In this document: in pieces, positions 8,617 to 16,827 of the stretch | Layout: each line of letters opens with the position of its first letter | Position numbering within the stretch: the stretch's first letter is position 1 | NCBI GenBank assembly: GCA_000432435.1 | Contig: HF993135.1 | Coordinates: 108,406 to 172,405 of the forward strand | DNA from: Eubacterium sp. CAG:180 | Lineage (GTDB): Bacteria; Bacillota; Clostridia; Oscillospirales; Acutalibacteraceae | Length of the DNA: 64,000 nt | Reading direction: 5' to 3' | Translations under genes and position numbers: made by a program | Notes under the pieces: generated by a model | Seen by the model: only the letters and a program-made list of their open reading frames with translations | What the model was told of the DNA's origin: nothing | The model's database searches: none

Positions 8617-9822
8617 TCAGCCTTGTATTTCTGCCGCAATTTCCTTCGCCAAGGCTGCAAGGGCTGCTGCATTGCTGCCTTTAACCGCAGATTTCACCGT
8701 AGTCGTATTTTCGCAGATTTTACAGCTTTTAAGCGTTTCTACGGCCTCGCGCATTTTTTTGCCGGCGGTGGGTGCCCATGTTCCGTTATCAACTATCGCA
8801 AACGTCTTATTTGAAACATTAAGGCGTTTCATATCCGAAATATAATCGTCCATCTTGGGATAAATCTCAAGATTGTATGTAGCCGACATCAACACTATGT
8901 GACTGCAGCGGAAGGTCTCTGAAATGAGATAAGACACGTCGGTCGAAGAGACGTCATACATGGCGATATCCTTAACACCGAGCTTTGACAATTCATTCGC
9001 AAGGTAATATGCGGCATTTTCGGTATTGCCGTAAATCGACGCATAAGCTATCATAACCGAATTGCCCTCAGCCTCATATTTACTCCAAAGATCATATTTA
9101 TTTATGATATAAACAAGATTTGAGCGCCAAACCGGTCCGTGCAAAGGGCATATCATCTGAATATCGAGCGTCAAAGCTTTTTTGAGAAGCGACTGTACCT
9201 GCATACCGTATTTGCCGCAAATATTTGTATAGTATCTGCGATAATCCGGAAGCCAATCACGGTCAATATCGTATTCGTCGTTGAATATGTTGCCGTTCAG
9301 CGCGCCGAATGTACCGAATGCGTCCGCGCTGAAAAGGACCTTTTCAAAGCTTTCATACGTCACCATAACCTCAGGCCAATGAACCATAGGTGCCGTATAA
9401 AACGACAGCTCGTGTTTACCGAGGGACACGGTATCGCCCTCTTTTACGACTATTTTCTCATTTTTAAGCTCATCACCGAAAAACTGCGCCATCATATCGA
9501 CAGCCTTTTTGGTTGCGACTAAAGCCGCGTCGGGATAGAGGTCGCAAATCAGCCTTAAGCTGCCTGCATGATCCGGTTCCATATGATTCACAACAATATA
9601 ATCAAGCGTTTTACCATTAAGCGCAGCCTTCACGTTCTCAACGAAAACACGACTCGAATCATAATCCACGGCATCTATAAGTGCCGTTTTTTCATCATTT
9701 ATAATGTAAGAATTGTATGAAACACCGCGCGGTATGGGGAAAATATTTTCAAACAGCGAAAGACGTCTGTCGCTCACACCGACATATGTGATGTCATTTG
9801 TAATCTGTCTTGTAACCTGCAT
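8617..9822 (-). CDS. fprA: Flavodiiron protein (A-type, oxygen/NO reductase)
   Basis: Reduces O2 to water or NO to N2O, protecting anaerobes. The 401-aa chain has an N-terminal metallo-beta-lactamase-like diiron domain with HMEPDH near residue 80, APMVHWPEVM near 145, SADAFGTFGA near 170 and CPLHGPVW near 228, which supply the diiron ligands, then a C-terminal flavodoxin domain starting at ASIYGNTENA near residue 262. No rubredoxin domain follows, so an external donor such as rubredoxin or the neighbouring flavodoxin is needed (inference). AGGAG precedes the ATG. It appears monocistronic. Confidence 0.96.
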   Translation of the reverse strand: MQVTRQITNDITYVGVSDRRLSLFENIFPIPRGVSYNSYIINDEKTALIDAVDYDSSRVFVENVKAALNGKTLDYIVVNHMEPDHAGSLRLICDLYPDAALVATKKAVDMMAQFFGDELKNEKIVVKEGDTVSLGKHELSFYTAPMVHWPEVMVTYESFEKVLFSADAFGTFGALNGNIFNDEYDIDRDWLPDYRRYYTNICGKYGMQVQSLLKKALTLDIQMICPLHGPVWRSNLVYIINKYDLWSKYEAEGNSVMIAYASIYGNTENAAYYLANELSKLGVKDIAMYDVSSTDVSYLISETFRCSHIVLMSATYNLEIYPKMDDYISDMKRLNVSNKTFAIVDNGTWAPTAGKKMREAVETLKSCKICENTTTVKSAVKGSNAAALAALAKEIAAEIQG

Positions 9823-9933
9823 AGTCTGATCTCCTGTGTATAAAATATAGCTTTAGCATAGCTCTTCGCTTAGCAGTATAACATAAAACGAGTCCAAAAT
9901 AAATATGTGAAAACATAAATTTAGAGTTTTATA

Positions 9934-9962
9934 TTGACTTTTTGCATTTTGTTTGCTAAAAT
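9934..9962 (+). promoter_or_regulatory. Promoter of tRNA-Gly
   Basis: TTGACT at 9934-9939, a 17-bp spacer and TAAAAT at 9957-9962, ending 14 bp before the tRNA. Confidence 0.85.
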
Positions 9963-9976
9963 ACTGAATGTTGTTT

Positions 9977-10051
9977 GCGGGTGTAGTTCAATGGTTAGAA
10001 TTCCAGCCTTCCAAGCTGGCTGTGTGGGTTCGATTCCCATCACCCGCTCCA
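9977..10051 (+). tRNA. tRNA-Gly (anticodon TCC)
   Basis: Acceptor GCGGGTG pairs with CACCCGC, discriminator T and encoded CCA follow. The anticodon arm CCAGC-CTTCCAA-GCTGG gives anticodon TCC; the T arm is GTGGG-TTCGATT-CCCAT. An AT-rich accessory patch starts immediately downstream. Confidence 0.97.
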
Positions 10052-10060
10052 TTTGAAGAC

Positions 10061-10099
10061 AACTTACGGACTAATTAAAGTTCGTAAGTTTTTATTTTA
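10061..10099 (+). terminator. Terminator of tRNA-Gly
   Basis: AACTTACGGAC and GTTCGTAAGTT form a stem followed by TTTATTTTAT, 10 bp after the CCA. Confidence 0.8.
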
Positions 10100-10141
10100 T
10101 AAAAATATAATGTTCTCTTTCTAGGAAGGAGGACATTTTTT

Positions 10142-10267
10142 ATGCTTGAATTTAAAATTACCCAAGAACTTAAACCTAATCCTAAACTTTTAGAACTAAT
10201 TAAGGACTTTACTTATAAAACTAAAAAGGGAAAAGTCAAAGTTCTTCTAAATACTAATTTGTCTTAA
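10142..10267 (+). CDS. Small unknown protein, 41 aa
   Basis: The ORF MLEFKITQELKPNPKLLELI... encodes 41 residues, basic at the C-terminus. The very strong AGGAAGGAGG site at 10123-10132 is followed by ATG at 10142, and a T-rich terminator hairpin comes just after the stop, so the unit looks genuinely expressible. Codon use is very AT-rich, unlike the core genes on either side. I do not recognise a family; it may be a leftover N-terminal piece of an acquired gene. Confidence 0.45.
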   Translation: MLEFKITQELKPNPKLLELIKDFTYKTKKGKVKVLLNTNLS

Positions 10268-10295
10268 ATGAATATGTTTTTGTGTAAATAATCTT

Positions 10296-10348
10296 TAAAA
10301 AAGAGGAAAAAATTATCAAAATAATTTAATCCTCTTTTTATTTTTTTT
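10296..10348 (+). terminator. Terminator after the 41-aa ORF
   Basis: AAAAGAGGA and TCCTCTTTTT form the stem around an AT-rich loop, followed by ATTTTTTTT. It would also work weakly on the opposite strand for the HD hydrolase gene. Confidence 0.7.
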
Positions 10349-10355
10349 AGACTGT

Positions 10356-10427
10356 GGGAGTAAAAGTAGTGTCTAGCCAGCACTGAATTTATACTCCCGC
10401 ATAAATTCTACTATGGGAATTCCCATA
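10356..10427. repeat. Palindrome pair at island edge
   Basis: GGGAGTA at 10356 pairs with TACTCCC at 10392, with GTG/CAC inside, then a perfect 16-bp palindrome TATGGGAATTCCCATA at 10412-10427. No T-run follows on either strand, so these are not typical terminators. Function unknown. Confidence 0.45.
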
Positions 10428-10430
10428 CCC

Positions 10431-11126
10431 TTATTTAAGATAATTATTTAAATATTCAATCCATTCAGGAGCATTTTCTTCATTAAACAAATGATATAAA
10501 AAATCTACAACTATTTGATGCCTATTTTTAGATTCTTCTTTACCGGAATCAGTTAGCATTAAATCTTTAAGTTTTAATATTTTTTCAAAAATATGGCATA
10601 CACTACTATCTGCACATTTTCTTGTATATTTTTCTGCATTCATATCTTCAATTGGGAAAATATTTCTATCAAAAAATGGTTTTCCATTTTTCATACTATA
10701 AGTATAGACTCTTAAAATACCATTTGCTCCTAATGCATCACACATATCTACATCTGATACAATTTTCCCTTCAAGAGTTGTTGGACTATGTCCTTTTAAT
10801 CTTTTGCTATATCCAATATTATTAATAGCATCACATACTTGTTCTTGGATAGCTTTATCAACATTGCAATCATCCATAATTATTTTGGCGTTTGTAAGTT
10901 TCTCTGCATTTTCCCTACCAAATAACTTATAATCATCTGCATCATGAAGTAATGCTATTAATGATACTATATATTTATTTGCATTTTCTTTTTCAGCAAA
11001 TTTTAAAGATAAATCTAAAACCCTATTAATATGTTCAAGTCCATGTCCAGAGTTGTCTCCCTCTAATAGTTTTGCTACTTCATTTTTTACTTTTTCTATA
11101 TGATTACTAACATTATATTTGTACAT
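10431..11126 (-). CDS. HD-domain phosphohydrolase
   Basis: A 231-aa metal-dependent hydrolase of the HD superfamily. The metal ligands are visible as SGHGLEHINRV (H at about residues 28 and 32), LLHDADDYK (His-Asp near 62) and SDVDMCDALGANG (Asp near 130), the layout of the YedJ-like subgroup. The substrate cannot be told. AT-rich codon use differs sharply from the neighbouring core genes, and the gene lies in a patch next to tRNA-Gly, so it was probably acquired horizontally. GGAGCTC lies upstream of the ATG. A methyltransferase fragment precedes it on the same strand. Confidence 0.85.
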   Translation of the reverse strand: MYKYNVSNHIEKVKNEVAKLLEGDNSGHGLEHINRVLDLSLKFAEKENANKYIVSLIALLHDADDYKLFGRENAEKLTNAKIIMDDCNVDKAIQEQVCDAINNIGYSKRLKGHSPTTLEGKIVSDVDMCDALGANGILRVYTYSMKNGKPFFDRNIFPIEDMNAEKYTRKCADSSVCHIFEKILKLKDLMLTDSGKEESKNRHQIVVDFLYHLFNEENAPEWIEYLNNYLK

Positions 11127-11165
11127 AACTTCAGAGCTCCTTTTATAGACATTTGTTATTTTTGA

Positions 11166-11275
11166 TCATTCAGAAATAGATAAAAAATCAAAAAGTTCGG
11201 TTGGATATGTAGGTCTATATTTTGAATAATCTTCTTGTTTTCAAAAATAAAATTTTTTACTATCTTTTTCCACAT
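11166..11275 (-). pseudogene. Remnant of a SAM-dependent methyltransferase N-terminus
   Basis: On the minus strand the conceptual peptide KQEDYSKYRPTYPTELFDFL is followed at once by a stop. The YSKYRPTYP...LFDFL stretch is the typical N-terminus of class-I methyltransferases of the UbiE/Methyltransf_11 type. The only nearby ATG (11275) reads in another frame (MWKKIVKNFIFENKK), so a frameshift separates start and body, and the Rossmann core is absent. It lies 40 bp upstream of the HD hydrolase gene and shares its AT-rich composition. Confidence 0.55.
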
Positions 11276-11331
11276 TATATTTCATATTTATAAAATAATA
11301 CCATAAAACAACAAAATTTTCCATGTTCCCG

Positions 11332-11360
11332 TTGAAATTCAATAAGAATTCATATATAAT
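11332..11360 (+). promoter_or_regulatory. Promoter of candidate small RNA
   Basis: TTGAAA at 11332-11337, a 17-bp spacer, then TATAAT at 11355-11360; predicted start near 11367. Confidence 0.75.
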
Positions 11361-11366
11361 ATTTTT

Positions 11367-11452
11367 AGAAAGGGAGCGTTATGGTTCGTAAGCTGTTGCT
11401 TAATCGCTCCAAAAACCGACAAGTTCAGTTGAAGCTTGTCGGTTTTATTTTT
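11367..11452 (+). ncRNA. Candidate small RNA, two hairpins
   Basis: A near-consensus promoter ends 7 bp upstream. The predicted transcript of about 86 nt folds into hairpin 1 (GGAGCG...CGCTCC, 11375-11410) and a terminator hairpin (AAACCGACAAG / CTTGTCGGTTT with TATTTTT). An ATG with a weak GGGAG site at 11381 opens a 45-codon frame that runs through the terminator, so it is unlikely to be the product. No Rfam family is recognised by eye. Confidence 0.5.
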
Positions 11453-11484
11453 ACCGAAAACAGTAATACAGTCCAAAAACACCG

Positions 11485-11526
11485 CGACCTAAAGCACTCA
11501 CAAAAACAAGTGCTTTAGGTCGTTTT
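11485..11526. terminator. Strong hairpin, probable terminator
   Basis: CGACCTAAAGCACT pairs perfectly with AGTGCTTTAGGTCG, followed by TTTT on the plus strand and by CGGTGTTTTT on the minus strand. It probably ends the HD hydrolase transcript arriving from 11577 and any read-through from the small RNA. Confidence 0.65.
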
Positions 11527-11576
11527 AGGATGTTTAAAATGCAATGGTTTTTGGTTTTGCTTTTAACCGTTCAGGA

Positions 11577-12128
11577 TTATTTTATCTTTAAAGCCTCGTA
11601 CATACAGAGGAACTCCTTTTCGGTCTCGGATATATTTTTTGAGTTATCCTTTACATCTATATGTATTTCCGGTGTAAAGTCAAACAGCTTGTCACCGTGG
11701 TAGCAAAGAAACTCGTGATACAGTAAGCTGTCGTCTACGGATTTCACCTTTTCCTTTTCGTCATCGTCAATATCAAGCGTCGCATATTTTGAAAAAATTA
11801 CCTTTTGCAGCTTTTTTTCATATTCGGAAAACAGCGGAAAGTGCATTTTCAGAGGTCTTGTCATATCTCCTATATAGCTTTCGGCGCTGTCGTGCAAAAG
11901 GCAAAAAAGCGCGACCCTTTTTGAATATCCGCGTGCCGTTGCCTCAAGCGCACAGTTTACGGAATGTCTTGCCACCGAATAAAACTCGGTGAAATGACCG
12001 TTTGCCCTTGTCATCATAGAAAGAGCGTGCGCTATGTCGCGTATGTCTATATCGTCTTCGCACGGATTTGTCGGGTCAAAGCGTATTTTGTTTATTGTTG
12101 AAATTTCGTTTTTTCTTGTGTTTGCCAC
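11577..12128 (-). CDS. HD-domain hydrolase (YfbR-like)
   Basis: A 183-aa HD-superfamily protein, probably a nucleotide or phosphate monoester hydrolase in the cytoplasm. Metal ligands: SVARHSVNCA (His near 52), CLLHDSAESYIGDMTRP (His-Asp near 77), and SVDDSLLYHEF later. The opening IRFDPTNPCEDDIDIRDIAHALS is characteristic of the family that also occurs in phages. A longer frame with a TTG start at 12176 exists, but a TTGCAC-N17-TAAAAT promoter (12176 to 12148) overlaps that TTG, and GGAAG sits 7 bp before the GTG at 12128, so GTG 12128 is chosen. Confidence 0.85.
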   Translation of the reverse strand: MANTRKNEISTINKIRFDPTNPCEDDIDIRDIAHALSMMTRANGHFTEFYSVARHSVNCALEATARGYSKRVALFCLLHDSAESYIGDMTRPLKMHFPLFSEYEKKLQKVIFSKYATLDIDDDEKEKVKSVDDSLLYHEFLCYHGDKLFDFTPEIHIDVKDNSKNISETEKEFLCMYEALKIK

Positions 12129-12147
12129 AATACCACTTCCGGAGTAT

Positions 12148-12176
12148 ATTTTACACTTTTGCCGCTCCGAGTGCAA
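12148..12176 (-). promoter_or_regulatory. Promoter of the YfbR-like hydrolase
   Basis: On the minus strand TTGCAC (12176-12171), 17-bp spacer, TAAAAT (12153-12148). The predicted RNA starts about 13 nt before the GTG start codon. Confidence 0.65.
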
Positions 12177-12236
12177 TACCGATTTACATACAAAAAAGCT
12201 GCAATTCTTTTACATCTATTATATGAAAATATAGAA

Positions 12237-12272
12237 AGCGGCCCGTAAAGTCATATGGCTTTACGGACCGCT
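12237..12272 (-). terminator. Terminator of the ctsR-clpC operon
   Basis: On the minus strand GCGGTCCGTAAAGCCA pairs with TGACTTTACGGGCCGC and is followed by TTTCTATATTTTC, just after the clpC stop. Confidence 0.8.
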
Positions 12273-12276
12273 ATGC

Positions 12277-14736
12277 TTATTCGGTTACGGTTTTTTCCTC
12301 GGCCTTGTCAAAAACAAATTTGTCATCTTTGACATTGCAGATATACTTGCCGCCCTTTTTCACGTTGCCCTTGAGCATTTCCTCGGACAAAGCGTCCTCA
12401 ATTCTGCTCTGGATAGCACGCTTCAGAGGTCTTGCACCGTATACATCGTCGAAGCCTGCGTCGGCTATCTTGCTGACAGCTTCATCGGAGAAAGTAACCT
12501 CGATACCCATATCCTCAACGCGTTTCTGGAGAACAGCGAGAAGTCTCGAAGCGATTTCTTTGATGTTTTCCTTGGTAAGGCGCTGGAATACTATTATGTC
12601 GTCTACTCTGTTAAGGAATTCGGGACGGAAGGTGTTGCGAAGCTCACCCATTACAGCGTCCTTGATTTCCTTTTCGTTCTGCTCAAGCTCTTTTGCGCCT
12701 GCGGCAAAACCGAACGCCTTTTGCTTCTGCGAAATGAGCTTAGCACCGACATTTGAGGTCATTATGATGATGCAATTCTTAAAGTCAACGCGTCTGCCCT
12801 GACCGTCTGTCAGAACACCGTCATCAAGTATCTGCAAAAGCATATTGAACACGTCGGGGTGTGCCTTTTCAATCTCGTCGAAAAGTACAACGGAGTACGG
12901 TTTTCTTCTTACCTTTTCGGTAAGCTGACCGCCCTCGTCATAGCCGACATATCCGGGGGGCGAACCTATGAGACGAGACACCGTGTGCTTCTCCATATAC
13001 TCAGACATATCAAGTCTTATCATAGCGTTTTCGTCACCGAACATAGCGGCGGCCAAAGCCTTGCAAAGCTCTGTTTTGCCGACGCCCGTGGGGCCTAAGA
13101 AGATGAACGAGCCTATGGGCTTTTTCGGGTCCTTAAGTCCGACTCTGCCGCGGCGGATAGCTCTTGAAACAGCCTCGACCGCTTCATCCTGACCGACTAT
13201 GCGGCGATGAAGCTCATCCTCCATATGAAGAAGTCTGTCACTCTCTTCGGTAGAAAGCTGAGTTACGGGAACTCCGGTCCAAGAGGATACTATATCGGCA
13301 ATGTCGGCGGGAGTTACCTCGTCATGGCTCTTGCCTGCCATATCGTGCCAGTTTTCTTTCTTGTCCTTAATTTCCTTGTCGAGCTTACGCTCCTCATCAC
13401 GAAGAGCTGCAGCACGCTCAAATTCCTGAGCATTTACAGCCGAGAGCTTTTCCGCCTCAACGCTCTTTTTCTTGTCTTCGAGTTCTTTAAGGTCCGACGG
13501 AGCCGTATAGGAACGAAGTCTTACCCTTGAAGCCGCTTCATCGATAAGGTCTATGGCTTTATCGGGCAAATATCTGTCGCCTATATATCTCGTTGAGAGT
13601 TTAACGGCGGACTCGATAGCCTCATCGGTTATCTTTACCTTGTGATGAGCTTCATATTTATCTTTAATGCCCTTGAGTATTTCAATAGCTTCCTCCTGCG
13701 AGGGTTCATCAACCATTACAGGTTGGAAGCGACGCTCCAAAGCGGCATCTTTTTCGATGTGCTTACGGTATTCCTCAATAGTGGTTGCACCGATTATCTG
13801 AAGCTCTCCTCTTGCGAGAGAGGGCTTTAAGATATTGGCTGCGTCAGCCGCACCCTCGGCACTGCCTGCGCCTATAAGAGTGTGAACCTCATCTATGAAG
13901 AGGATAACGTCCTTGGCGTTTTTAACCTCGTCGATAACCTTTTTAATTCTCTCTTCAAAATCGCCGCGGTATTTTGTACCTGCAACCATACCGGTAAGGT
14001 CAAGAGAATATATCTTTTTGTCCTTTAAAAGCTCGGGAACCTCACCCGAAACAATTTTAAGAGCAAGCCCCTCGGCGATTGCCGTTTTGCCGACGCCGGG
14101 CTCACCTATAAGGCAAGGATTGTTTTTGGTACGTCTTGAGAGAATCTGAATAACCCTCTCTATTTCTTTCTGACGGCCGATTACAGGGTCAATCTTACCG
14201 TCCTTTGCGAGCTTTGTAAGATCTCTGCCGAACTGCGAGAGCATACTCTCGTTTTCCTTGCCGCCGTCCTTATTGTCGGTGCCGGCGTTTGCCGTACCGC
14301 CCATAAGAGCCTTTGACACATCATTTACAATGTCCTGCATGGAGACTCCGGCGCGGCTTAAAAGAAGCGTTGCGCTGCACGAGCCCTCACGCGCTATTGC
14401 GAGCAATACGTGCTCAGTACCTACAAGCTGCTGACCCATCTGCCTTGCGAATGCAACAGAGGTTTCGAGAATGTTTTTGCTTCTCGGTGTAAAGTCGTCG
14501 GGCTGAAGCTCGGTAGGTACGCCTACGCCGATGCTTCTCTTGAGCTCTTCTTCTATGTCGGCATAGGTTATATTATGTGCAGCCAGCACCGCACCCGCAA
14601 CAGTGGATGTATCCGAGAGAAGGCCCAGCAATATATGCTCGCTGCCGATGTAAGTATGTCCCAAATCCTCGGCTGCCTTTACCGCCGCATTCAAGGACTT
14701 ATTTGCTTTTTCCGTAAAACCGGTGAATTTGAACAT
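12277..14736 (-). CDS. clpC: ATP-dependent Clp protease ATPase subunit ClpC
   Basis: AAA+ unfoldase that feeds proteins, including arginine-phosphorylated ones marked by McsB, to ClpP. Order of domains in the 819-aa chain: two Clp_N repeats (1-145), AAA domain 1 with Walker A GEPGVGKTAIAEG near 210, a UVR motif (AQEFERAAALRDEE near 430), AAA domain 2 with GPTGVGKTELCKALA near 545, and the ClpB D2-small domain. An upstream in-frame Met exists, but AAAGGA is 9 bp before ATG 14736 (MFKFTGFTEKA), the usual family start. It is the last gene of ctsR-mcsA-mcsB-clpC. Confidence 0.97.
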   Translation of the reverse strand: MFKFTGFTEKANKSLNAAVKAAEDLGHTYIGSEHILLGLLSDTSTVAGAVLAAHNITYADIEEELKRSIGVGVPTELQPDDFTPRSKNILETSVAFARQMGQQLVGTEHVLLAIAREGSCSATLLLSRAGVSMQDIVNDVSKALMGGTANAGTDNKDGGKENESMLSQFGRDLTKLAKDGKIDPVIGRQKEIERVIQILSRRTKNNPCLIGEPGVGKTAIAEGLALKIVSGEVPELLKDKKIYSLDLTGMVAGTKYRGDFEERIKKVIDEVKNAKDVILFIDEVHTLIGAGSAEGAADAANILKPSLARGELQIIGATTIEEYRKHIEKDAALERRFQPVMVDEPSQEEAIEILKGIKDKYEAHHKVKITDEAIESAVKLSTRYIGDRYLPDKAIDLIDEAASRVRLRSYTAPSDLKELEDKKKSVEAEKLSAVNAQEFERAAALRDEERKLDKEIKDKKENWHDMAGKSHDEVTPADIADIVSSWTGVPVTQLSTEESDRLLHMEDELHRRIVGQDEAVEAVSRAIRRGRVGLKDPKKPIGSFIFLGPTGVGKTELCKALAAAMFGDENAMIRLDMSEYMEKHTVSRLIGSPPGYVGYDEGGQLTEKVRRKPYSVVLFDEIEKAHPDVFNMLLQILDDGVLTDGQGRRVDFKNCIIIMTSNVGAKLISQKQKAFGFAAGAKELEQNEKEIKDAVMGELRNTFRPEFLNRVDDIIVFQRLTKENIKEIASRLLAVLQKRVEDMGIEVTFSDEAVSKIADAGFDDVYGARPLKRAIQSRIEDALSEEMLKGNVKKGGKYICNVKDDKFVFDKAEEKTVTE

Positions 14737-14792
14737 AACTGTCATTCCTTTCAAATCAATTGATAAATTAACGCCGCAAAGCGAAAATTCAT

Positions 14793-15791
14793 TTAAAGTC
14801 TTTGTCTTACTTGCTTTGCACGCTCAATGTCGCGCTCGCGGCTGTCAAGATTTTTGCCCGCCGCCGCGTTTATTGTTGCGGGCTGCATTGAAATCATAAG
14901 CTCATCGACGGTCTCGGGCTTAACATTTATAAAACCCGCAACCGCTCCGAGACGAACCTTTGATACAAGAGTCATAAATTCCTTGACGGGGAGAATCCTC
15001 GCCGATTTCAGAATTCCGTAGGCTCTGAATATCTCATCCTCGGTTTCTATGCTTTTAACCATTTCCGCTCTCGCTGTTCTCTCCTGCGCCGCAAGCTGCA
15101 ACGTTACCGTTTTGAGATTGTCAATAGCGGCTTTTTCGGAGATGCCGAGAGTTACCTGATTACTGAGGCAGTATATATCGCCCATGGGAACGCTTCCCTC
15201 ACCGTAAGAGCCGCACACCGTAAGCCCGAGCTTTGATACGGTTGAAGAGATAGAGCTCATCTGGCCGCACGCCGTAAGCGCCGGAAGATGAAGAAGCACC
15301 GAGGCTCTCATACCCGTACCGAGATTGGTCGGACATTGGGTAAGGTAGCCGAGACGGTCATCAAATGCGAAAACAAATTTTTCGTTAAGCTCATCGTCTA
15401 TTCTGTCTGCCTCGGCATAAGCCGTTTCGAGTGAAAGACCGGGTTTCATAACCTGTATTTTAATATGGTCCTCTTCACAGAGCATTATGCTTATGCCCTC
15501 GCTGTCTGATAAAAGCAACGCTCTGCCGTCATAAGACGATGCAAATTCGGGACTTATCAGATGCTTTTCGGCAAGCGATACTATCTGCGGTTGAGTAAGA
15601 GTTTTCATCTCGATAAATTCGAGATTCTCTCTGCCGCATACAGCGTCGCCGATTTTTTTATTCAGAGCCGTTCTCGTTTTCGTATCAAGCTTGCAGGGAA
15701 AAGGATAATCCTCAATATTTCTCGCAAGTCTTATGCGTGTGCTTATAACGATGTCGTTTTGTTCGCCTGCGCCTATATACCACTTACTCAT
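14793..15791 (-). CDS. mcsB: Protein arginine kinase McsB
   Basis: Phosphorylates arginine on misfolded proteins and CtsR. The 332-aa chain has the phosphagen-kinase fold: STRIRLARNIEDYPFP near the start, the ATP site CPTNLGTGMRASVLLHLP near residue 165 and the EGS(V)PMGD stretch. Length is slightly shorter than the Bacillus protein (363). Start and stop of the upstream mcsA overlap in ATGA (15788-15791), indicating translational coupling. Confidence 0.96.
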   Translation of the reverse strand: MSKWYIGAGEQNDIVISTRIRLARNIEDYPFPCKLDTKTRTALNKKIGDAVCGRENLEFIEMKTLTQPQIVSLAEKHLISPEFASSYDGRALLLSDSEGISIMLCEEDHIKIQVMKPGLSLETAYAEADRIDDELNEKFVFAFDDRLGYLTQCPTNLGTGMRASVLLHLPALTACGQMSSISSTVSKLGLTVCGSYGEGSVPMGDIYCLSNQVTLGISEKAAIDNLKTVTLQLAAQERTARAEMVKSIETEDEIFRAYGILKSARILPVKEFMTLVSKVRLGAVAGFINVKPETVDELMISMQPATINAAAGKNLDSRERDIERAKQVRQRL

Positions 15792-16291
15792 TTTTGATTA
15801 TCCTCGCTTTCCAGCTTTTTGATCTCGTCGCGAAGGCGTGCCGCCTCTTCGTAATTCTGAGCCTCAACCGCCTGCTTAAGATTTTCCTTAAGCTCTTCGG
15901 TTTTGCTGAGCTTCTTTATTTCCGGAGAAGTATTTGCCTTTTTACCCTCGTGATGGGTTCTGCCGTGGATACGCTCAAATGAGGGAAGAAGCTTATCATA
16001 AAATGTACTGTAACAATCGCCGCAGCCCATTCTGCCGCTTCTTACGATGTCATTAAACGTACTGCCGCACTTTTCACAGCGGACTATACCGTTGCTGAGA
16101 GCGCCGACCGTTGCCTCGTTGAAAAACGAGCCGAGCATATCTGAAAAGTTGAAGCCGAAATCCGGAAAGACGCTGTCATAGCCGAGAGCGCGTGCACAAT
16201 CGGAGCAAAGATGAGCTTCCGTGGCCTCGCCGTTTACAATCCTTTTGATATGTGTAGTTGCCTCATATTTACCACAGTTTTGACACAACAT
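15788..16291 (-). CDS. mcsA: McsA, activator of McsB
   Basis: Zinc-binding adaptor that activates McsB and modulates CtsR. In 167 aa it shows two pairs of CxxC motifs at the N-terminus (CQNCGK; CSDCAR), two more in the middle (CEKCGS; CGDC), and a C-terminal UVR motif (AQNYEEAARLRDEIKKLE). The reading frame can be opened at a GTG that overlaps the Shine-Dalgarno sequence; AAGGAG upstream favours ATG 16291. It lies 12 bp after ctsR. Confidence 0.95.
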   Translation of the reverse strand: MLCQNCGKYEATTHIKRIVNGEATEAHLCSDCARALGYDSVFPDFGFNFSDMLGSFFNEATVGALSNGIVRCEKCGSTFNDIVRSGRMGCGDCYSTFYDKLLPSFERIHGRTHHEGKKANTSPEIKKLSKTEELKENLKQAVEAQNYEEAARLRDEIKKLESEDNQK

Positions 16292-16303
16292 ATAAATCAC
16301 TCC

Positions 16304-16753
16304 TTATTTCATAGATGAAATCAACATTTGCTTAAATATATTCGCCCTAAGCTTATCGCGAAGCTCGTGCGGCACATCGTGATACGACTTATCGGCGGTT
16401 GCCGCCAGCATTACCGCCGCCTCTTTATCCTCCAAAAGCCCTCTGTCGTGCAAATTCACGATATGTGCGCGACAGGATCTTTCATCAATATTATTTCCTA
16501 TCGAATTGATGAGGTGCATTTTCAGAGTGCTGAGATCGTATGTGGCTCTGGTTATCTTGATATAACCTCCGCCGCCGCGGCGGCTTTCTACTATATAGCC
16601 GTGCTCCGGCGTAAACCGTGACGAAATGACGTAATTTATTTGGCTCGGTACGCACCCTAGCTGCTCTGCCAAATCATTGCGGCGTATTTCGGTAGTTCCG
16701 CTGTCGGAGAGCATATCAAGAATCATACCGGCTATTTCCTTGCTTAAGTTCAT
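16304..16753 (-). CDS. ctsR: Transcriptional repressor CtsR
   Basis: Represses clp and ctsR operons until heat or protein stress. The 149-aa protein has an N-terminal winged helix-turn-helix (RRNDLAEQLGCVPSQINYVIS) and the glycine-rich wing ESRRGGGGYIKI, the temperature-sensing and minor-groove contact of the family. CGGAG precedes the ATG. Two consensus CtsR boxes flank its promoter, so autoregulation is clear from the DNA. Confidence 0.97.
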   Translation of the reverse strand: MNLSKEIAGMILDMLSDSGTTEIRRNDLAEQLGCVPSQINYVISSRFTPEHGYIVESRRGGGGYIKITRATYDLSTLKMHLINSIGNNIDERSCRAHIVNLHDRGLLEDKEAAVMLAATADKSYHDVPHELRDKLRANIFKQMLISSMK

Positions 16754-16827
16754 TTGTTAATCACTCCGTCTTTTCCGATTGTCAGAGGACTTTTACAGTA
16801 CCCGGCTCATCGCCTAATCTATTTGAC

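Noticed and set aside
9846..9885. TTTAGCATAGC...GCTTAGCA upstream of fprA as a further DtxR box
   Set aside because: The half-sites are not properly spaced or symmetric compared with the other boxes.
9977..10430. Possible direct repeat of the tRNA-Gly 3' end near 10420 as an attachment site
   Set aside because: The similarity (ATTCCCATACCC against ATTCCCATCACCC) is short and lies within a palindrome; too weak to call att sites.
11381..11518. 45-codon ORF beginning MVRKLLLNRSKNRQ
   Set aside because: It runs through the intrinsic terminator of the candidate small RNA and into the next hairpin, so it is unlikely to be translated whole.
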